DNA of 64,000 nt from Anticarsia gemmatalis (taxonomy: Eukaryota > Arthropoda > Insecta > Lepidoptera > Erebidae). Each line of letters begins with the position of its first letter. Within the stretch, counting starts at the first letter, position 1. Of this stretch, positions 54,656 to 64,000 are shown in pieces. The DNA is taken from positions 10,363,170 to 10,427,169 of the forward strand of contig NC_134775.1 in assembly GCF_050436995.1 (NCBI RefSeq), in the 5' to 3' direction. The notes beneath the pieces are model-generated. The model was not told the origin of the DNA. It saw only the letters and a list, made by a program, of their open reading frames with translations, and did no database searches. Both the position numbers and the translations under genes were made by a program.

Positions 54656-54801
54656 GTTATGTTTGTTATTATAGGAGTTGTGTAGTTTATATGATTGTTA
54701 TTATAGTGGTTACATGTTGAGTTTAATTGAATTGGTGAACCAAATTTTGGGAATTTGGTTCAAACATCACCTTTGTCAAATAAAGAATAAAAAAAAAAGA
54801 G

Positions 54802-54935
54802 TGGCCGTGAGTTTCTTGCTAGCTCTTCTCATAAAGCTCTACCCCCTTTCCGAGCTAGTGGTAGTAGTTGTAACGACTATCATAAGTGTCAATGTTTGAC
54901 CAAAATTAATAAATGATTTGATTTTGATTCCTACC
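54802..54935 (+). repeat. CR1-like LINE tail only (about 130 bp)
   Basis: GTGGCCGTGAGTTTCTTGC to AATAAATGATTTGATTTTG matches the last part of LINE-B1 (minus, about 30675-30810). It is a dead-on-arrival insertion directly after the A-run of the I-like LINE. Confidence 0.75.
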
Positions 54936-54949
54936 TCCAGAGACACGTC

Positions 54950-55960
54950 CGACTCACTGGTGTCACTGTCACTAACATAAATTATAAAACTGTCTAAATT
55001 TTCTTCAACAATTCTGTCTCTTTGTTTGTATTTATTTCGACGTGAATAACATGATCGGTCATTTTCTTCAAATCCTCTGGTGTAACATTTTCAAAAGATT
55101 CTTTGATTTTTTCCAACTGCAATGTGGTTAGAGCTATATTTTTACTTGCTCATTTTTTTTTGCTAAACTCCATATGAGCTCTATAGCATTTAGGTCGCAA
55201 TAGTATGGAGGCAAGCGCAATACCTAATGACCATTTTGGGATAAAATTTGGTCAGCTTCGTATATTGGCTCTGGTGTGTGCCGTTTCACTAAACAGCTGA
55301 TCTTTCGAGTGATAGTCTTCAAATGGGACACCATTTAAAGTAAGCCATTCCTTTATTTCCTCTTTCCGGTTTTGTGATAAAGGGGCTTTATTGATAACTA
55401 CTGAGTGGTAGCTAGCATTATCCATTACAATTAAACTCGGCTCATGTAAATTGGGTATAAGTTTGTATAATAGAATACGGGAATTAACGTGAACACGCAT
55501 TTTACCTTAAAATGCCTACCGTTTCGGCGCAGGTTGCACTCGCCGTGGTCGCAGGCTGACTGCGACCACGGCGAGTGCAACCTGCGCCGTATTCTATTAT
55601 ACATTAAACATGCAACGCGAGAGTTTAAAAGTTATGGTTTCTCTTGTAGCCATTTATAAAATTTTTTGGCATTCATGTCATGGTGGTAGTCCGCCATTGT
55701 AGACTTAGTGCTGAACACTAATAATGAATTTGGTACAGGGCCTTTTTCAGAACCGGCATGTACAATTATGTATCGTTTCCCTGATGAAATATTTTCAATA
55801 ACACCACTGGTGGAAGGTCCTTGTCAACACTTTTTTGGTTCATAGTTTTTAGGGACATAGGTTTCATCAGATTAATGATTTGTTTTCCTTCTGCTCGTTT
55901 CTGTCCAATAGTTCTAAGAAAACGATGTCTCCAAGCAGCTATATTTATTTATTTCAAACT
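54950..55960 (-). pseudogene. IS630/Tc1-mariner-type DDE transposase, decayed
   Basis: From 55960 down: WRHRFLRTIGQKRAEGKQII, GKRYIIVHAGSEKGPVPNSLLVF, STKSTMADYHHDMNAKNF, WLQEK, a 120-bp disturbed region with a palindrome, then LIPNLHEPSLIVMDNASYHS (second catalytic Asp) and LRLPPYYCDLNAIELIW (third acid, Glu). The order fits arthropod DDE_3 transposases. Stops and shifts lie between blocks. The first catalytic Asp region near 55880 is not clear. Confidence 0.72.
55525..55589. repeat. Perfect 30-bp palindrome with 5-bp spacer
   Basis: Arms 55525-55554 and 55560-55589 are exact inverted copies around GCTGA. A second inverted pair, GTATAATAGAATACGG (55465-55480) and its complement (55587-55602), brackets it. 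Confidence 0.9.
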
Positions 55961-57065
55961 TTATATACAGGGTTGTATAAAGGCGGACTTAATGCCAGGG
56001 GCATTTTCTGCCAGTCTACCTTGGGGTGATGCAGAGATTGTTATGAAGGAACCTGTTTCCTAAAAATATAACATTCATTAATTTTGTTCGTTGTGCCGTT
56101 TCTTCTCTGGGGTTCTCCACACACCACCATTGATAGAACCTTCCTTTTAAATTATTTTTAGTGTTGTAACACTCACACCTGTAAATAATAACAAATAAAA
56201 CAAATAGGAGACATAATAGAAAATTTAAAAAATTATAAACTCTTCATAAACTTATTATATTAGAATTTCACATAGTTCCTTAGTGCTTCTATTTAAATCT
56301 TGTATTAAAATATTTATGTATGTTCTACTGAATACCTACCAGTCAGTGACGCTACTTCATCCATGTACTGGTTCTGGGTTTTTATCAAATCTTGCTGCTC
56401 TAAATCAGAAAGTTCTTTGATATTCTTAATTATTTCTTCTACCCCAGACACTCCTTCCATGTTTTCTGTCGAAAAAAAAAACGTTTTAGATAAACGAAAC
56501 AATATTTTAAGAAACAGTACATAGTTACAACAATAAGTTAGACATTTTGCATAATCTTTGAATAAGTATCAAAGTAATCTATACTAATATTATAAAGCTG
56601 AAGAGTTTGTTTGTTTGTTTGAACGCGCTAATCTCAGGAACTTCTGGTCCGATTTGAAAAAATATTTCAGTGTTAGATAGCCCAGTTATCGAGGAAGGCT
56701 ATTGGCTATATAACATCACGCTACAGTCATTAGGAGCGGAGTAGCAACGAAAAATGTTACAAAAACGGGGAAAATTTTGACTAGTGAAAAAAAAATCTAA
56801 AGTATCAAAGTAATAACATCGAATTTACCTACGAAGTCCTGCACCACACGTAAACAAACTTGCTTCTGCTGGTATTTGGCAACTTTCTCTGATTTTCTTT
56901 CATCATATTTACAAATCATAGTATATAACAGTTCCCGCATTGGACTTTTAATAGTTTTCTTCATGTTTGATCACTAAATAGCGGCATTAGATCACATATA
57001 AACCTCAGTTCACCTCACTGACAACTTGACTACAATTTTTGACACTGATATAATAGACATATGAA
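55961..57065. other. Mostly unassigned, possible transposase N-terminal remnants
   Basis: Minus-strand short ORFs at 56320-56460 (MEGVSGVEEIIKNIKELSD) and 56840-56965 (MKKTIKSPMRELLYTMICKYD) could be N-terminal parts of the decayed transposase, but nothing proves it. A Helitron-like copy lies at 56579-56784. Confidence 0.35.
56579..56784 (+). mobile_element. Helitron copy 7 with A-rich tail and 15-bp flanking repeats
   Basis: It matches the 5' part of the Helitron family (TCTATACTAATATTATAAAG, GTTT repeats) but stops after AAAATTTTGACTAG, without the terminal hairpin. A stretch of nine A follows, and AAGTATCAAAGTAAT occurs on both sides (56564-56578, 56800-56814). Confidence 0.72.
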
Positions 57066-57068
57066 TAA

Positions 57069-57628
57069 AGCCCGCTGCACACGACGCTTGTTTTGCTGCT
57101 GGATTGCTTGCTACTCTGCTGGCAGAGCGGCGAGAAAGTGACGTCACTGCTGGCTCTGCAGCGTGGTTGCGTGCTGGCTGTCGATGATAGAACGTGTGCT
57201 ATTTTTCGTGACGGCTTGCTTACGTGTTCTCTTCTTTTCGTGCTCTGTTGTTGAAAAAATATGTCGCAAAGGTGGTCTCCGGAGCAAATTAATGCTTTAA
57301 TTGACGCATACAAAGAAGAACCGTGTTTGTATGCAACAAATACTCCGAATTACCACAACAAGCGTCTTCGAACTGAGGCTCTTGATAGAGTGAGGAACGC
57401 AGTTTTGGGGTTAAAGCCAACCGTGACGGCAAAAGAGTGCTCAACCAAGTTTCACAATTTGAGAAATCAATTTAATATCACTTCGATTCACGCCTAGCGA
57501 CAAGCACCGTGTGAAGCCAACCTACCAAGGGAGCCATCAGCGCACCCAGCGCCACAGCCAACTTTGAACCCAGCGGCAAATTCTAGCAAGCTATCTAGCA
57601 GCAAAACAAGCGTCGTGTGCGTTGGGCT
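57069..57628 (+). mobile_element. Harbinger-like 560-bp element with MADF ORF
   Basis: The ends read AGCCCGCTGCACACGACGC and, inverted, AGCCCAACGCACACGACGC. The inverted repeats stay similar over about 50 bp (CTTGTTTTGCTGCT). TAA flanks both sides (57066-57068, 57629-57631), the 3-bp duplication of PIF/Harbinger elements. Confidence 0.8.
57261..57497 (+). CDS. Short MADF-domain ORF inside the Harbinger-like element
   Basis: 78 codons from ATG 57261 to TAG. RWSPEQINALIDAYKEEPCLYATNTPNYHNK and RNAVLGLKPTVTAKECSTKFHNLRNQF match the MADF (Adf-1-type Myb/SANT) fold, a DNA-binding domain that Harbinger elements use in their accessory protein. Only the domain start to about 78 residues remains, and no transposase is present. 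It may be a truncated accessory gene carried along in a non-autonomous copy. Confidence 0.65.
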   Translation: MSQRWSPEQINALIDAYKEEPCLYATNTPNYHNKRLRTEALDRVRNAVLGLKPTVTAKECSTKFHNLRNQFNITSIHA

Positions 57629-59290
57629 TAACATTGCCAAAATAAAACGCAAATAAATCCAGTATCTACTTTCATTAGACAGACTCTATGCGCTTTATTT
57701 TTTAAAGTTGATTTTCAAGTGCGTTGTTGATTGTTAATAAAATCTTCTCCGCCGCGCTCCTTTCTGTCTGCGCTGACCCTTACTATTTTTACTTGTTACA
57801 GTTGTTACTCGTTGCATTGTAGTTTTATTCAAATACCGAATGACATTACAAAAATTATTGATGTAAGATTTAATTCGTTTGTAGCAACTGTTTTACTCAA
57901 AAGTAACTTTTATTACTAATACTTTGATATTTATTTAAATAAACCAAAAAAATGTACATAGCAATGATAACAATCAATATCCATTAGTATTCTTATCAGA
58001 AAAACTAACTTATTATAAGTATTATTCATAATCCCCGGAGAAGTTCTTAGCATCCATTTTGCCGTATCCCATCTATGTTACCTTCACGCGCGGTCGCGGC
58101 GTCACGCGTCAGTACGGCCATCTAATTTTCGGCAAAGAAGTCGCACCGCGCTTGTATGAAGTATGACTGTATGAATGAGCGTGTAAATATCGAATAGAAT
58201 TTTGCAAGATCAAATGGAACAAAGCGATACCATTTCTTAAATAATGTTCCTCTTAAGTTTGCGACTGAAATCAATACTTCAGCATACATGTAAAATTGTT
58301 ACCATTGAATTTTTTACTCCGCTAAAGAATATCAATAGGGTTTTTGTCGTTCTGTATGAATTGGTACGTGTAATATTTAGATATCACACATTTTAAATCG
58401 TATGAATGTACATTTTCTCGGAAAGCGGGATAATTATGTCATTTTCATTTTTAACATAGAACAAATACAAAGTAACAAAAAAGTAAAGAGGTAACTATTT
58501 TGAGTAATTACTTATTTGGCGAAGTACATCCATAGTATTGAGCCAAGTATTTACTTCATTGAGTCCGAAGTACACATATTCAAAAGACTTCCTTGTTTTG
58601 AATAGTATTGATTAAAATGAATAACCTGATAAATAATTAAAGACAAAACCTAAAACGTACCTTCATGCCACCACATAACGCTGCATACTAGTGAGTGCGA
58701 GGCTGTGTGCGTAATCGTGGCTGTGTACGTGCGTAGGTACTTGCGGCGTGACGTCGACCGTCGCGGCCGACAGCCGCCGGTGCGAATTTATACCTACGTT
58801 GTTTTAATCCATTGCTGTTTTTTGTGAAAAACAAGTAACATGAGGGATTTTTTTTCATATACATGTTGCATTGTGTAGTATTAACAAAATAATACCAAGA
58901 AAAAAGCAATGAAAATTTTCAACGCCATAAGCACCAGAGTTATGTCAAAATTCTTTTTTTTTCATTTTCGGTAGACTGCCTGCTACACCCGGTATAATAT
59001 TTTATATACTTTTTACTGATATCTGTTTAAATGTGTGGCACATTTATTTGGCCGGCAACACACTTACTGTACATGCGCTTTATATTATATTTATTATTTA
59101 TTAGTATGGTATTATACTACTACTATCTTGGTACATACAATCAGTCACACAAAATAGCTTATATAATGCGATATCCTGGACAAGTGTCAGGTGGCAGTAG
59201 TTTTTGCATTACGGGTCGGAGCATAACTACTATATCAAGTCTTTACCCTAGTCATGATTAGCAACAATATAGCCGATGACTTAAATTCAA
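57629..59290. other. Unassigned AT-rich region
   Basis: No coding similarity or repeat ends recognised. GC-richer patches at about 58080-58150 and 58690-58790 stand out but match nothing I know. Confidence 0.4.
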
Positions 59291-60515
59291 TTAAAATAGA
59301 CTGCCACTCGATATTAGCGCCTGAAGATATTCACGCAGTAATAACAACAAAACACAATCTTAACTTGAACATTAGCAACATTTAAAACTTCTTTTGATGT
59401 CCTTATTCTCACATAATGCTGGTTCGACGCATTTACTTCACTAAGAGAAAAAAATACCAAAATATTGGAGTGGTGGTTTATATCAGGGATTCGCTCCATG
59501 CATACGTCACTGAACCAAACATTAATGACGCCAACAGTCTTCAAATAATTTTGTCTCATAATATCACTATATTTGGTATATACCGTTCACCATATTTCAA
59601 AAATTATACTTATTACCTAAACAGTCTTGATGATCTATTGATGAACATATCAAACAATAATAAGACCGTAATAATTGCAGGGGATATCAACATCGATCTT
59701 TTATCATCAACTAGTAGTCGAAACTTAGAATACTTTTGCCCTTCGACAGAACATGGACTATATCCTGCTATTACGAAACCAACAAGGGGTGACGCGTGCC
59801 TCGACTATATTTTAGTGACGTGACGTTTAGCACTTTTCAAAACGCTGTAGGAGTAGTGTGTTCCTCTGACATAACTGACCATGATTTCGTAATCCTTGGC
59901 CTGAATAAAAAAAGGCACAATGTCATAACAGAACGATTTTAAAACAGGATGGAGAAGCCATAAGAAAGGAACTCACGGAAATCAACTGGTCTATACTATT
60001 TGTAACCAGAGATGTAAAAAGTTCCGTGGCGGCTTTTTGCAATGTCCTCACTGATGTAATTAATAAGCATACTGTAAAAATACGAATAAGTCACTCTAAG
60101 TACAACATAAAACCCTGAATTACTCCTGGCCTTATCCGCTGCATGCAGCATAGAGACAGACTTCACATTAAAACAAAGAAATCTCCACAGAACTGGCTTA
60201 TATATTAAATATCACATACACGTGCTACAGAAATTACTTTAATAAGCTTTTACGATAACTTTTAATAGATTATGAAAACAGGGAGCTGTCTGATAGTACA
60301 AAACAACCTAAAAAGTTATGGAATACTATCAAAAGTATCTGCCACTTGACAAAACCAGCCAATGAACAAAAAAAACTCTTAGCACTCCGTGGTAGCTCAA
60401 ATATCGAACATTCCGTGAACTTATACAATGCGTATTTTTCTACTGTTGGGAAAAAAATGGCGGACAGCATCCGTAATAAAATTCATCTTACGCAGGAAAA
60501 ATTCTGTAGGTAGGT
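59290..60515 (+). pseudogene. LINE endonuclease and linker fragment
   Basis: After a damaged start, 59416-59823 reads GVVVYIRDSLHAYV, IFGIYRSPYF, VIIAGDINIDLL (catalytic D/N) and CLDYILV. DITDHDFVILGL (59870s) is the SDH-type motif in another frame. Linker blocks ELTEINWSILF (about 59970), ITPGLIRCMQHRDRLHIK (about 60120) and LWNTIKSICHL (about 60320) follow, up to about 60500. The RT is absent. The family is a Jockey/CR1-type LINE distinct from LINE-B and LINE-C. Confidence 0.65.
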
Positions 60516-60734
60516 GTCAAAATAAGTGGACACAAAAAATCACTCCCCATAATTTAATTTTTATTTAATGAATTTAATAGTTTATTTTTAATTTTATTTA
60601 CATAATATTATAATAGTAATACATACAATTATTAGTGCATAGTATATGTAGTGATATTGTATCATTATACACCACCTGCCAGCTGAACACAAAACTTGAA
60701 AGTTGCAAGTCACTGTCACAAGTAGCTACACAAA

Positions 60735-61484
60735 ATGTCTCAGCTAAGTGAGATCCAGCAGACCCAGACGAAGCTTGAGGAGACACTCAACAAACGGATG
60801 GCTGATCTGGAGGCTCAGCTGCAAACAGGTGATGCGAAGGACACGGTGGCAAAGGTGGCTGAGGAGTTCCGGACATTCCGTGAGGTAATTTTTGGTGTAC
60901 TCAGCTTGCTCCGGCGACAGCTTGCGGAATGTGCACGGTGTATGGACTCTATGGAGACAAGACATCGCAGGAAGGACCTCCTCTTCCTCGGGGTTCCGGA
61001 GTCAGATAACATGGATGCTCAAAGTATGGCCTCCAGCATTCTCCGGGACAAGTTGGGCTTGACCACAATCACAGCAGCTTCCATCAGGGTCTGTCACAGG
61101 CTAGGCGCCCCTGGAGGTAAGCACCATCGACCGATTCTCGTGCGTTTCTCGGATGCAGAGGTCCGGTCATCTGTCTGGCGAGCTAAGGCGAAACTGTGGG
61201 GGACGTCTATATTGGTGAGAGAATTTCTGACCAGGACCCGCCAAATGATATTTGCTAAGGCTCGGCAGCATTTCGGGATGAAGGACTGCTGGACCCAAGA
61301 CGGCACCATCATCGTCAAAACGTCTGATCGAAGCCGTCATAAGATTGTCACCATGGACGAGCTGAACACTCTTACTACCCAATATCCAAAGGTGGGCACT
61401 GCAATCCCTTCCCGACCAAAGCACGGAGCTGAGGAGGGGAACGTGGCATCATCTGCGGCGAGTTCTAAACCGCTTAAGACCTAA
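60735..61484 (+). CDS. LINE-C3 ORF1, intact
   Basis: 249 codons from ATG 60735. The N-terminal 40 residues are heptad-like (LSEIQQTQTKLEETLNKRMADLEAQL), predicting a coiled coil. The middle has METRHRRKDLLFLGVPES, the start of an RRM-like domain as in L1/L2-group ORF1. FLTRTRQMIFAKARQHFG lies in the C-terminal domain. It would bind and chaperone LINE RNA. The endonuclease does not follow: coding continues only with unrelated LINE pieces. The same ORF1, decayed, is at 49342-50041. Confidence 0.8.
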   Translation: MSQLSEIQQTQTKLEETLNKRMADLEAQLQTGDAKDTVAKVAEEFRTFREVIFGVLSLLRRQLAECARCMDSMETRHRRKDLLFLGVPESDNMDAQSMASSILRDKLGLTTITAASIRVCHRLGAPGGKHHRPILVRFSDAEVRSSVWRAKAKLWGTSILVREFLTRTRQMIFAKARQHFGMKDCWTQDGTIIVKTSDRSRHKIVTMDELNTLTTQYPKVGTAIPSRPKHGAEEGNVASSAASSKPLKT

Positions 61485-61527
61485 GTGTAGGTAATTGATC
61501 ATATTGCGACGCCGTTAGGTGGGAGAG

Positions 61528-61728
61528 TCATGTGGTTATCCTGGAGAAGTACTCTATCAATTTCCTCTTCAAAATTGGGTCATTGCTGTAATTTCGGCTA
61601 AACACTTTGAACAGATGTTCGCCGAATACGTTAGCTTTTTCTTGTGGCGTACGAGCCCACTTTTGGTTAATTCTAAGCGGTGCACAGTGGTCTAGAGCCT
61701 CCATTTGCCGCGAAAAAAGTACTTGCAT
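61528..61728 (-). pseudogene. Short LINE linker fragment
   Basis: MEALDHCAPLRINQKWARTPQEKANVFGEHLFKVF resembles the endonuclease-RT linker of Jockey-type LINEs (KWA...EKA..F...L..VF). It stops within 200 bp and is flanked by unrelated sequence. Confidence 0.5.
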
Positions 61729-61912
61729 TGAAAAAAATGATATAAAAGTAGTCCAATGAACTTTGTATTCAATTTTTATGTAATTTTAGTAGTAATAATA
61801 ATTTAATGTTGTGTAGTAAGTGCACATTTACAAATTAAAATAAGTATATCAAATAAATGAATTTTACTAAATATTTTCTGTACTGGGTACATTATGCTGT
61901 GCCGGTAAATAA

Positions 61913-62166
61913 GAAGACTTCTTAGTCGAAGTCTTCACAGTGTCCCTCACGGGACACGTGGAGCCAACATCGGGACCTGGTAGGTCCCCTTGTTGGGGTG
62001 TTTTGTTTCGCCGCCCCTAAACTTAGGGGCGGGTATTTGGGTGTGGGGGGAATTCCCCTTATGGTGGATGAGTGCCTACGGCCCTGGTCGCAAGGTTTGG
62101 GGATCGAGCTTCACTCCTCCCGGCGGTCGCCCCCGCGTCGGGTGAGACCTATGGTTGCTCCATAGG
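61913..62166. other. Six-hairpin cluster at the Jockey 3' end
   Basis: Stems: GAAGACTTC/GAAGTCTTC (61913-61936), GTGTCCC/GGGACAC (61940-61957), GGGACCT/AGGTCCC (61972-61988), CCGCCCCTAA/TTAGGGGCGG (62011-62032), palindrome GGGGAATTCCCC (62047-62058) and CCTATGG/CCATAGG (62148-62166). Each is perfect with a loop of 0-6 nt. Confidence 0.8.
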
Positions 62167-62552
62167 AGGCCCAACGAGGAGGCGCCAGCCAGGGGGGAGG
62201 CTTTATCGATCCTTACTCCCTGCGTTTAGGGCCGAGGCGGTGATGTGTAGTTGCATACGGGATGCGGGGCGAGATTGCCCCGACGTGATGAAAGCCCCCG
62301 TCTCCTGCGAACGAGGCGCGTATCGCAGCATATACGCGGTCGTCTTCGCAGGCGGAGAGGGGCAACTGCGGCGGGGCGTGGTTGCCGCATCGCGCAGCGA
62401 GGGCGCCGGACTTGCCGCCTTGATGGCGGAGGGCCCAGCGCAGGTCGTTGTGTGGGCGCCGCGCTCGACCTAAAGGGAGCGCGGCGCGTCCTGTCGGTGT
62501 TGCACCGGGCTCTACCGCCGAGGTAAGCGGCGGGAACCCGGTGCACGGTGAG

Positions 62553-63749
62553 TCAGTCCGGTGAGGCTGTCGCTCTCGACCCAACGAGAGCGCGACAGGC
62601 GGGTGGTGATGGCTCCGCTGCGTGCGACGCACTCGGTCGTGAGTGCGGCGCAGCGGAAGCGGCGGGCGTTGTGTTGTCCGGGGTGCGGGCCACCTGGGCC
62701 GCACCTGGGGCTTGGCCGCCGGCCTCTGGTCGCGGAGGGACGTCCTCCGCCTGCGTGGTCGCGAGCAGGTCGCGTGGTAGCCTCTTGCGGTCGGGTGGCC
62801 GCGCGTGCCATGGCGCTATGTCCCGGATATGAGCCAGGTTTGACGCGTCGGCATGCGCGAACATGGAGGCGGCGAGGCGGCGCACGAAGTCGTCCAGGCT
62901 CTCGACGCGGAGATCGCGTGAGATGGTGGTTTTCCTCACATACCTTGGGGCGCCGGCGATGGTGCGCAGCGCAAGAGATTGTTGCACGCGCAAAGCTCGC
63001 CGGCTCTTCTCGTACGTGAGGGCATACCACGCAGGTGCTGCGTAGGTGAGCCGGGTGCGTATGTAGGTCTTATACACACCCAGCTTCACTCTCGTGGGGA
63101 GGTGTGAGGCGAGCACTGGACGAAGTATGGCGCGGGCCGCGCGGACCTGTGCAACCACGTTTTCGGCGTGCGGCGTCATGGAGAGGCGGCGGTCAATTGT
63201 GACGCCCAGGTACTTGGCCTTGGTGGCCCAATCGATGGTCTGGTCGAGGAGTTGTAGCGGCTGGGGCTCGATCAGCCTCCGCGAGAAGGAGACTGCCTGC
63301 GTCTTTCCCACGTTCACGGACAGTCGCCACTGCGACAGCCAGGCGGGGAGGAGGTCGAGGGCGCGCTGCATCTTGACGGTGGCGTGGTACGGATTCAGCG
63401 ACGTCGTGACGTACGCCGCGTCGTCCGCGTACAGCGCGAGGTGGCCCCCCTCTGGGGTCGGTATGTCGTCCGTGTACGTGGCGTACAACGCAGGCGAGAG
63501 GCAGCTGCCCTGAGGAACTCCGGCAGCTGCTGGTCTCGGCGGGGAGAGAGCTCCTTCAACCGCTACTCTGTAAGTCCGGTTTTCAAGGAACGACTGGATT
63601 ATCCTGATTAGGCGACGGGGCATCGGTGTCTGCGTAGTCAGCTTGTAGAGAAGACCGGCGTGCCAGACCCGGTCGAATGCTTTTTCCATGTCGAGGAATA
63701 CTGCACACGCGCTCTCCCTTTTATTAAGGGCCGCAGTGATGTGGTGCAC
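62553..63749 (-). CDS. Jockey-like reverse transcriptase, partial
   Basis: 398 codons, open at the 5' truncation. Motif A CAVFLDMEKAFDRVWH (about residues 15-30), motif B AAGVPQGSCLSPALYATY (about 75-92), motif C LALYADDAAYV (YADD at 107-110), thumb VNVGKTQAVSFSRR and KYLGVTIDRRLS, and a C-terminal region RKTTISRDLRVESLDDFV. All RT catalytic acids are present. The endonuclease and RT fingers are missing. The Pro/Ala/Arg-rich C-terminal tail after about residue 320 may be partly out-of-frame 3' sequence. Confidence 0.82.
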   Translation of the reverse strand: MHHITAALNKRESACAVFLDMEKAFDRVWHAGLLYKLTTQTPMPRRLIRIIQSFLENRTYRVAVEGALSPPRPAAAGVPQGSCLSPALYATYTDDIPTPEGGHLALYADDAAYVTTSLNPYHATVKMQRALDLLPAWLSQWRLSVNVGKTQAVSFSRRLIEPQPLQLLDQTIDWATKAKYLGVTIDRRLSMTPHAENVVAQVRAARAILRPVLASHLPTRVKLGVYKTYIRTRLTYAAPAWYALTYEKSRRALRVQQSLALRTIAGAPRYVRKTTISRDLRVESLDDFVRRLAASMFAHADASNLAHIRDIAPWHARPPDRKRLPRDLLATTQAEDVPPRPEAGGQAPGAAQVARTPDNTTPAASAAPHSRPSASHAAEPSPPACRALVGSRATASPD

Positions 63750-63750
63750 G

Positions 63751-64000
63751 CAATTTTCTCCCCATCAACACTAAAATTGCGCTTGTACAATCCCTTCTCT
63801 TCCCCATTCTTGATTATGCCGATGTCAGCTATCCCGATTTAACCGAGAACCAACTTAATAAGCTTGAGCGCCTTCAAAACTTCTTTATCAGGTTCATATT
63901 TGGATTACGCAAATATGACCATGTCTCCGAGTATCGAAACAAGCTCAAGTGGTTACCTATACGTTCACGCCGGAATGCTCACATTCTCTGTCTTCTGTAC
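63751..64000 (+). pseudogene. LINE-C family RT C-terminus, running off the window
   Basis: NFLPINTKIALVQSLLFPIL, NQLNKLERLQNFFIRFIFG and KWLPIRSRRNAHILC match the C-terminal block of LINE-C1 and LINE-C2. It begins exactly where the Jockey-like LINE is truncated and continues past 64000. Confidence 0.78.

Larger units (their letters stand above)
50170..54801 (+). mobile_element. I-like LINE split by a solo LTR
   Basis: An ORF1 C-terminal remnant (RRRNKTWSSLFKEETD near 50270), endonuclease, RT, RNase H and an A-rich 3' end (AATAAAGAATAAAAAAAAAA, about 54780-54800). The solo LTR at 52769-53268 divides the RT. Frameshifts are frequent in the 5' half, while the RNase H ORF is intact. Confidence 0.82.
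61911..63750 (-). mobile_element. GC-rich, 5'-truncated Jockey-like LINE
   Basis: On the minus strand it starts mid-RT at 63750 and ends near 61911. It is strikingly GC-rich against AT-rich neighbours on both sides. Coding ends at 62553, and about 640 bp of 3' region contains a run of hairpins. No poly-A is visible at the end. Confidence 0.78.

Noticed and set aside
62072..63045. Long plus-strand ORFs in the GC-rich block (62072-62473, 62561-63019, 63094-63513)
   Set aside because: High GC removes stop codons by chance. The minus-strand RT has clear motifs and the plus frames have none.

Overview
The window is eukaryotic and looks lepidopteran (moth or butterfly). It is AT-rich, has no host gene I can recognise, and is almost wall-to-wall transposable elements of insect type: BEL/Pao and Gypsy LTR retrotransposons, CR1/L2-like, Jockey-like and RNase H-bearing non-LTR retrotransposons (LINEs), pogo-type transposons with PHD fingers, non-autonomous Helitrons with AAAC microsatellites, a tRNA-derived SINE and several MITEs. 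The lepidopteran call rests on the repeat families and is inference. The absence of host genes and the depth of nesting would fit a heterochromatic or W-linked region.

Layout. 1-1.5 kb: 3' part of an RNase H-bearing LINE (minus). 1.9-4.9 kb: a decayed CR1-like LINE (LINE-A) cut by three Helitrons. 4.9-12.0 kb: a nearly intact BEL element (BEL1) with 341-bp LTRs, a tRNA-Tyr primer site and one internal stop codon. 12.0-13.2 kb: a Helitron and a SINE with a 13-bp target duplication. 13.2-18.3 kb: a pogo-type element (pogo-1) split by a second one (pogo-2), which itself carries a Helitron and a TTAA-flanked MITE. 18.3-20.0 kb: nothing recognised. 20.0-21.65 kb: remains of a Gypsy element with a tRNA-Trp primer site. 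21.7-25.9 kb: three LINE fragments. 25.9-29.1 kb: a solo LTR, a 2.15-kb element with about 400-bp inverted ends, and a 421-bp MITE.

29-50 kb is a nested stack on the minus strand. An L2-like LINE (LINE-C1) is split by a CR1-like LINE (LINE-B1). LINE-B1 is split by a BEL element (BEL2, target duplication GTCCT). BEL2 is split by a young plus-strand mdg1/412-like Gypsy element (Gypsy1, target duplication AAAT). A Helitron also sits in LINE-B1. Gypsy1 has a full pol, LTRs that differ only by a 3-bp indel, and an extra 96-codon ORF before gag that predicts a myristoylated membrane protein.

50-54.8 kb: an I-like LINE split by a second copy of the solo LTR. 54.8-57.6 kb: a LINE tail, a decayed IS630/Tc1-mariner-type transposase containing a perfect 30-bp palindrome, an apparently retroposed Helitron copy, and a Harbinger-like element carrying only a short MADF ORF. 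57.6-59.3 kb: nothing recognised. 59.3-64 kb: LINE 5' fragments, an L2-like ORF1, a GC-rich 5'-truncated Jockey-like LINE whose 3' region holds six clean hairpins, and the start of another L2-like RT fragment.

The genes do not form a host pathway. Each block is a retrotransposition or cut-and-paste module, and most are broken. The insertion order can be read from which element interrupts which.
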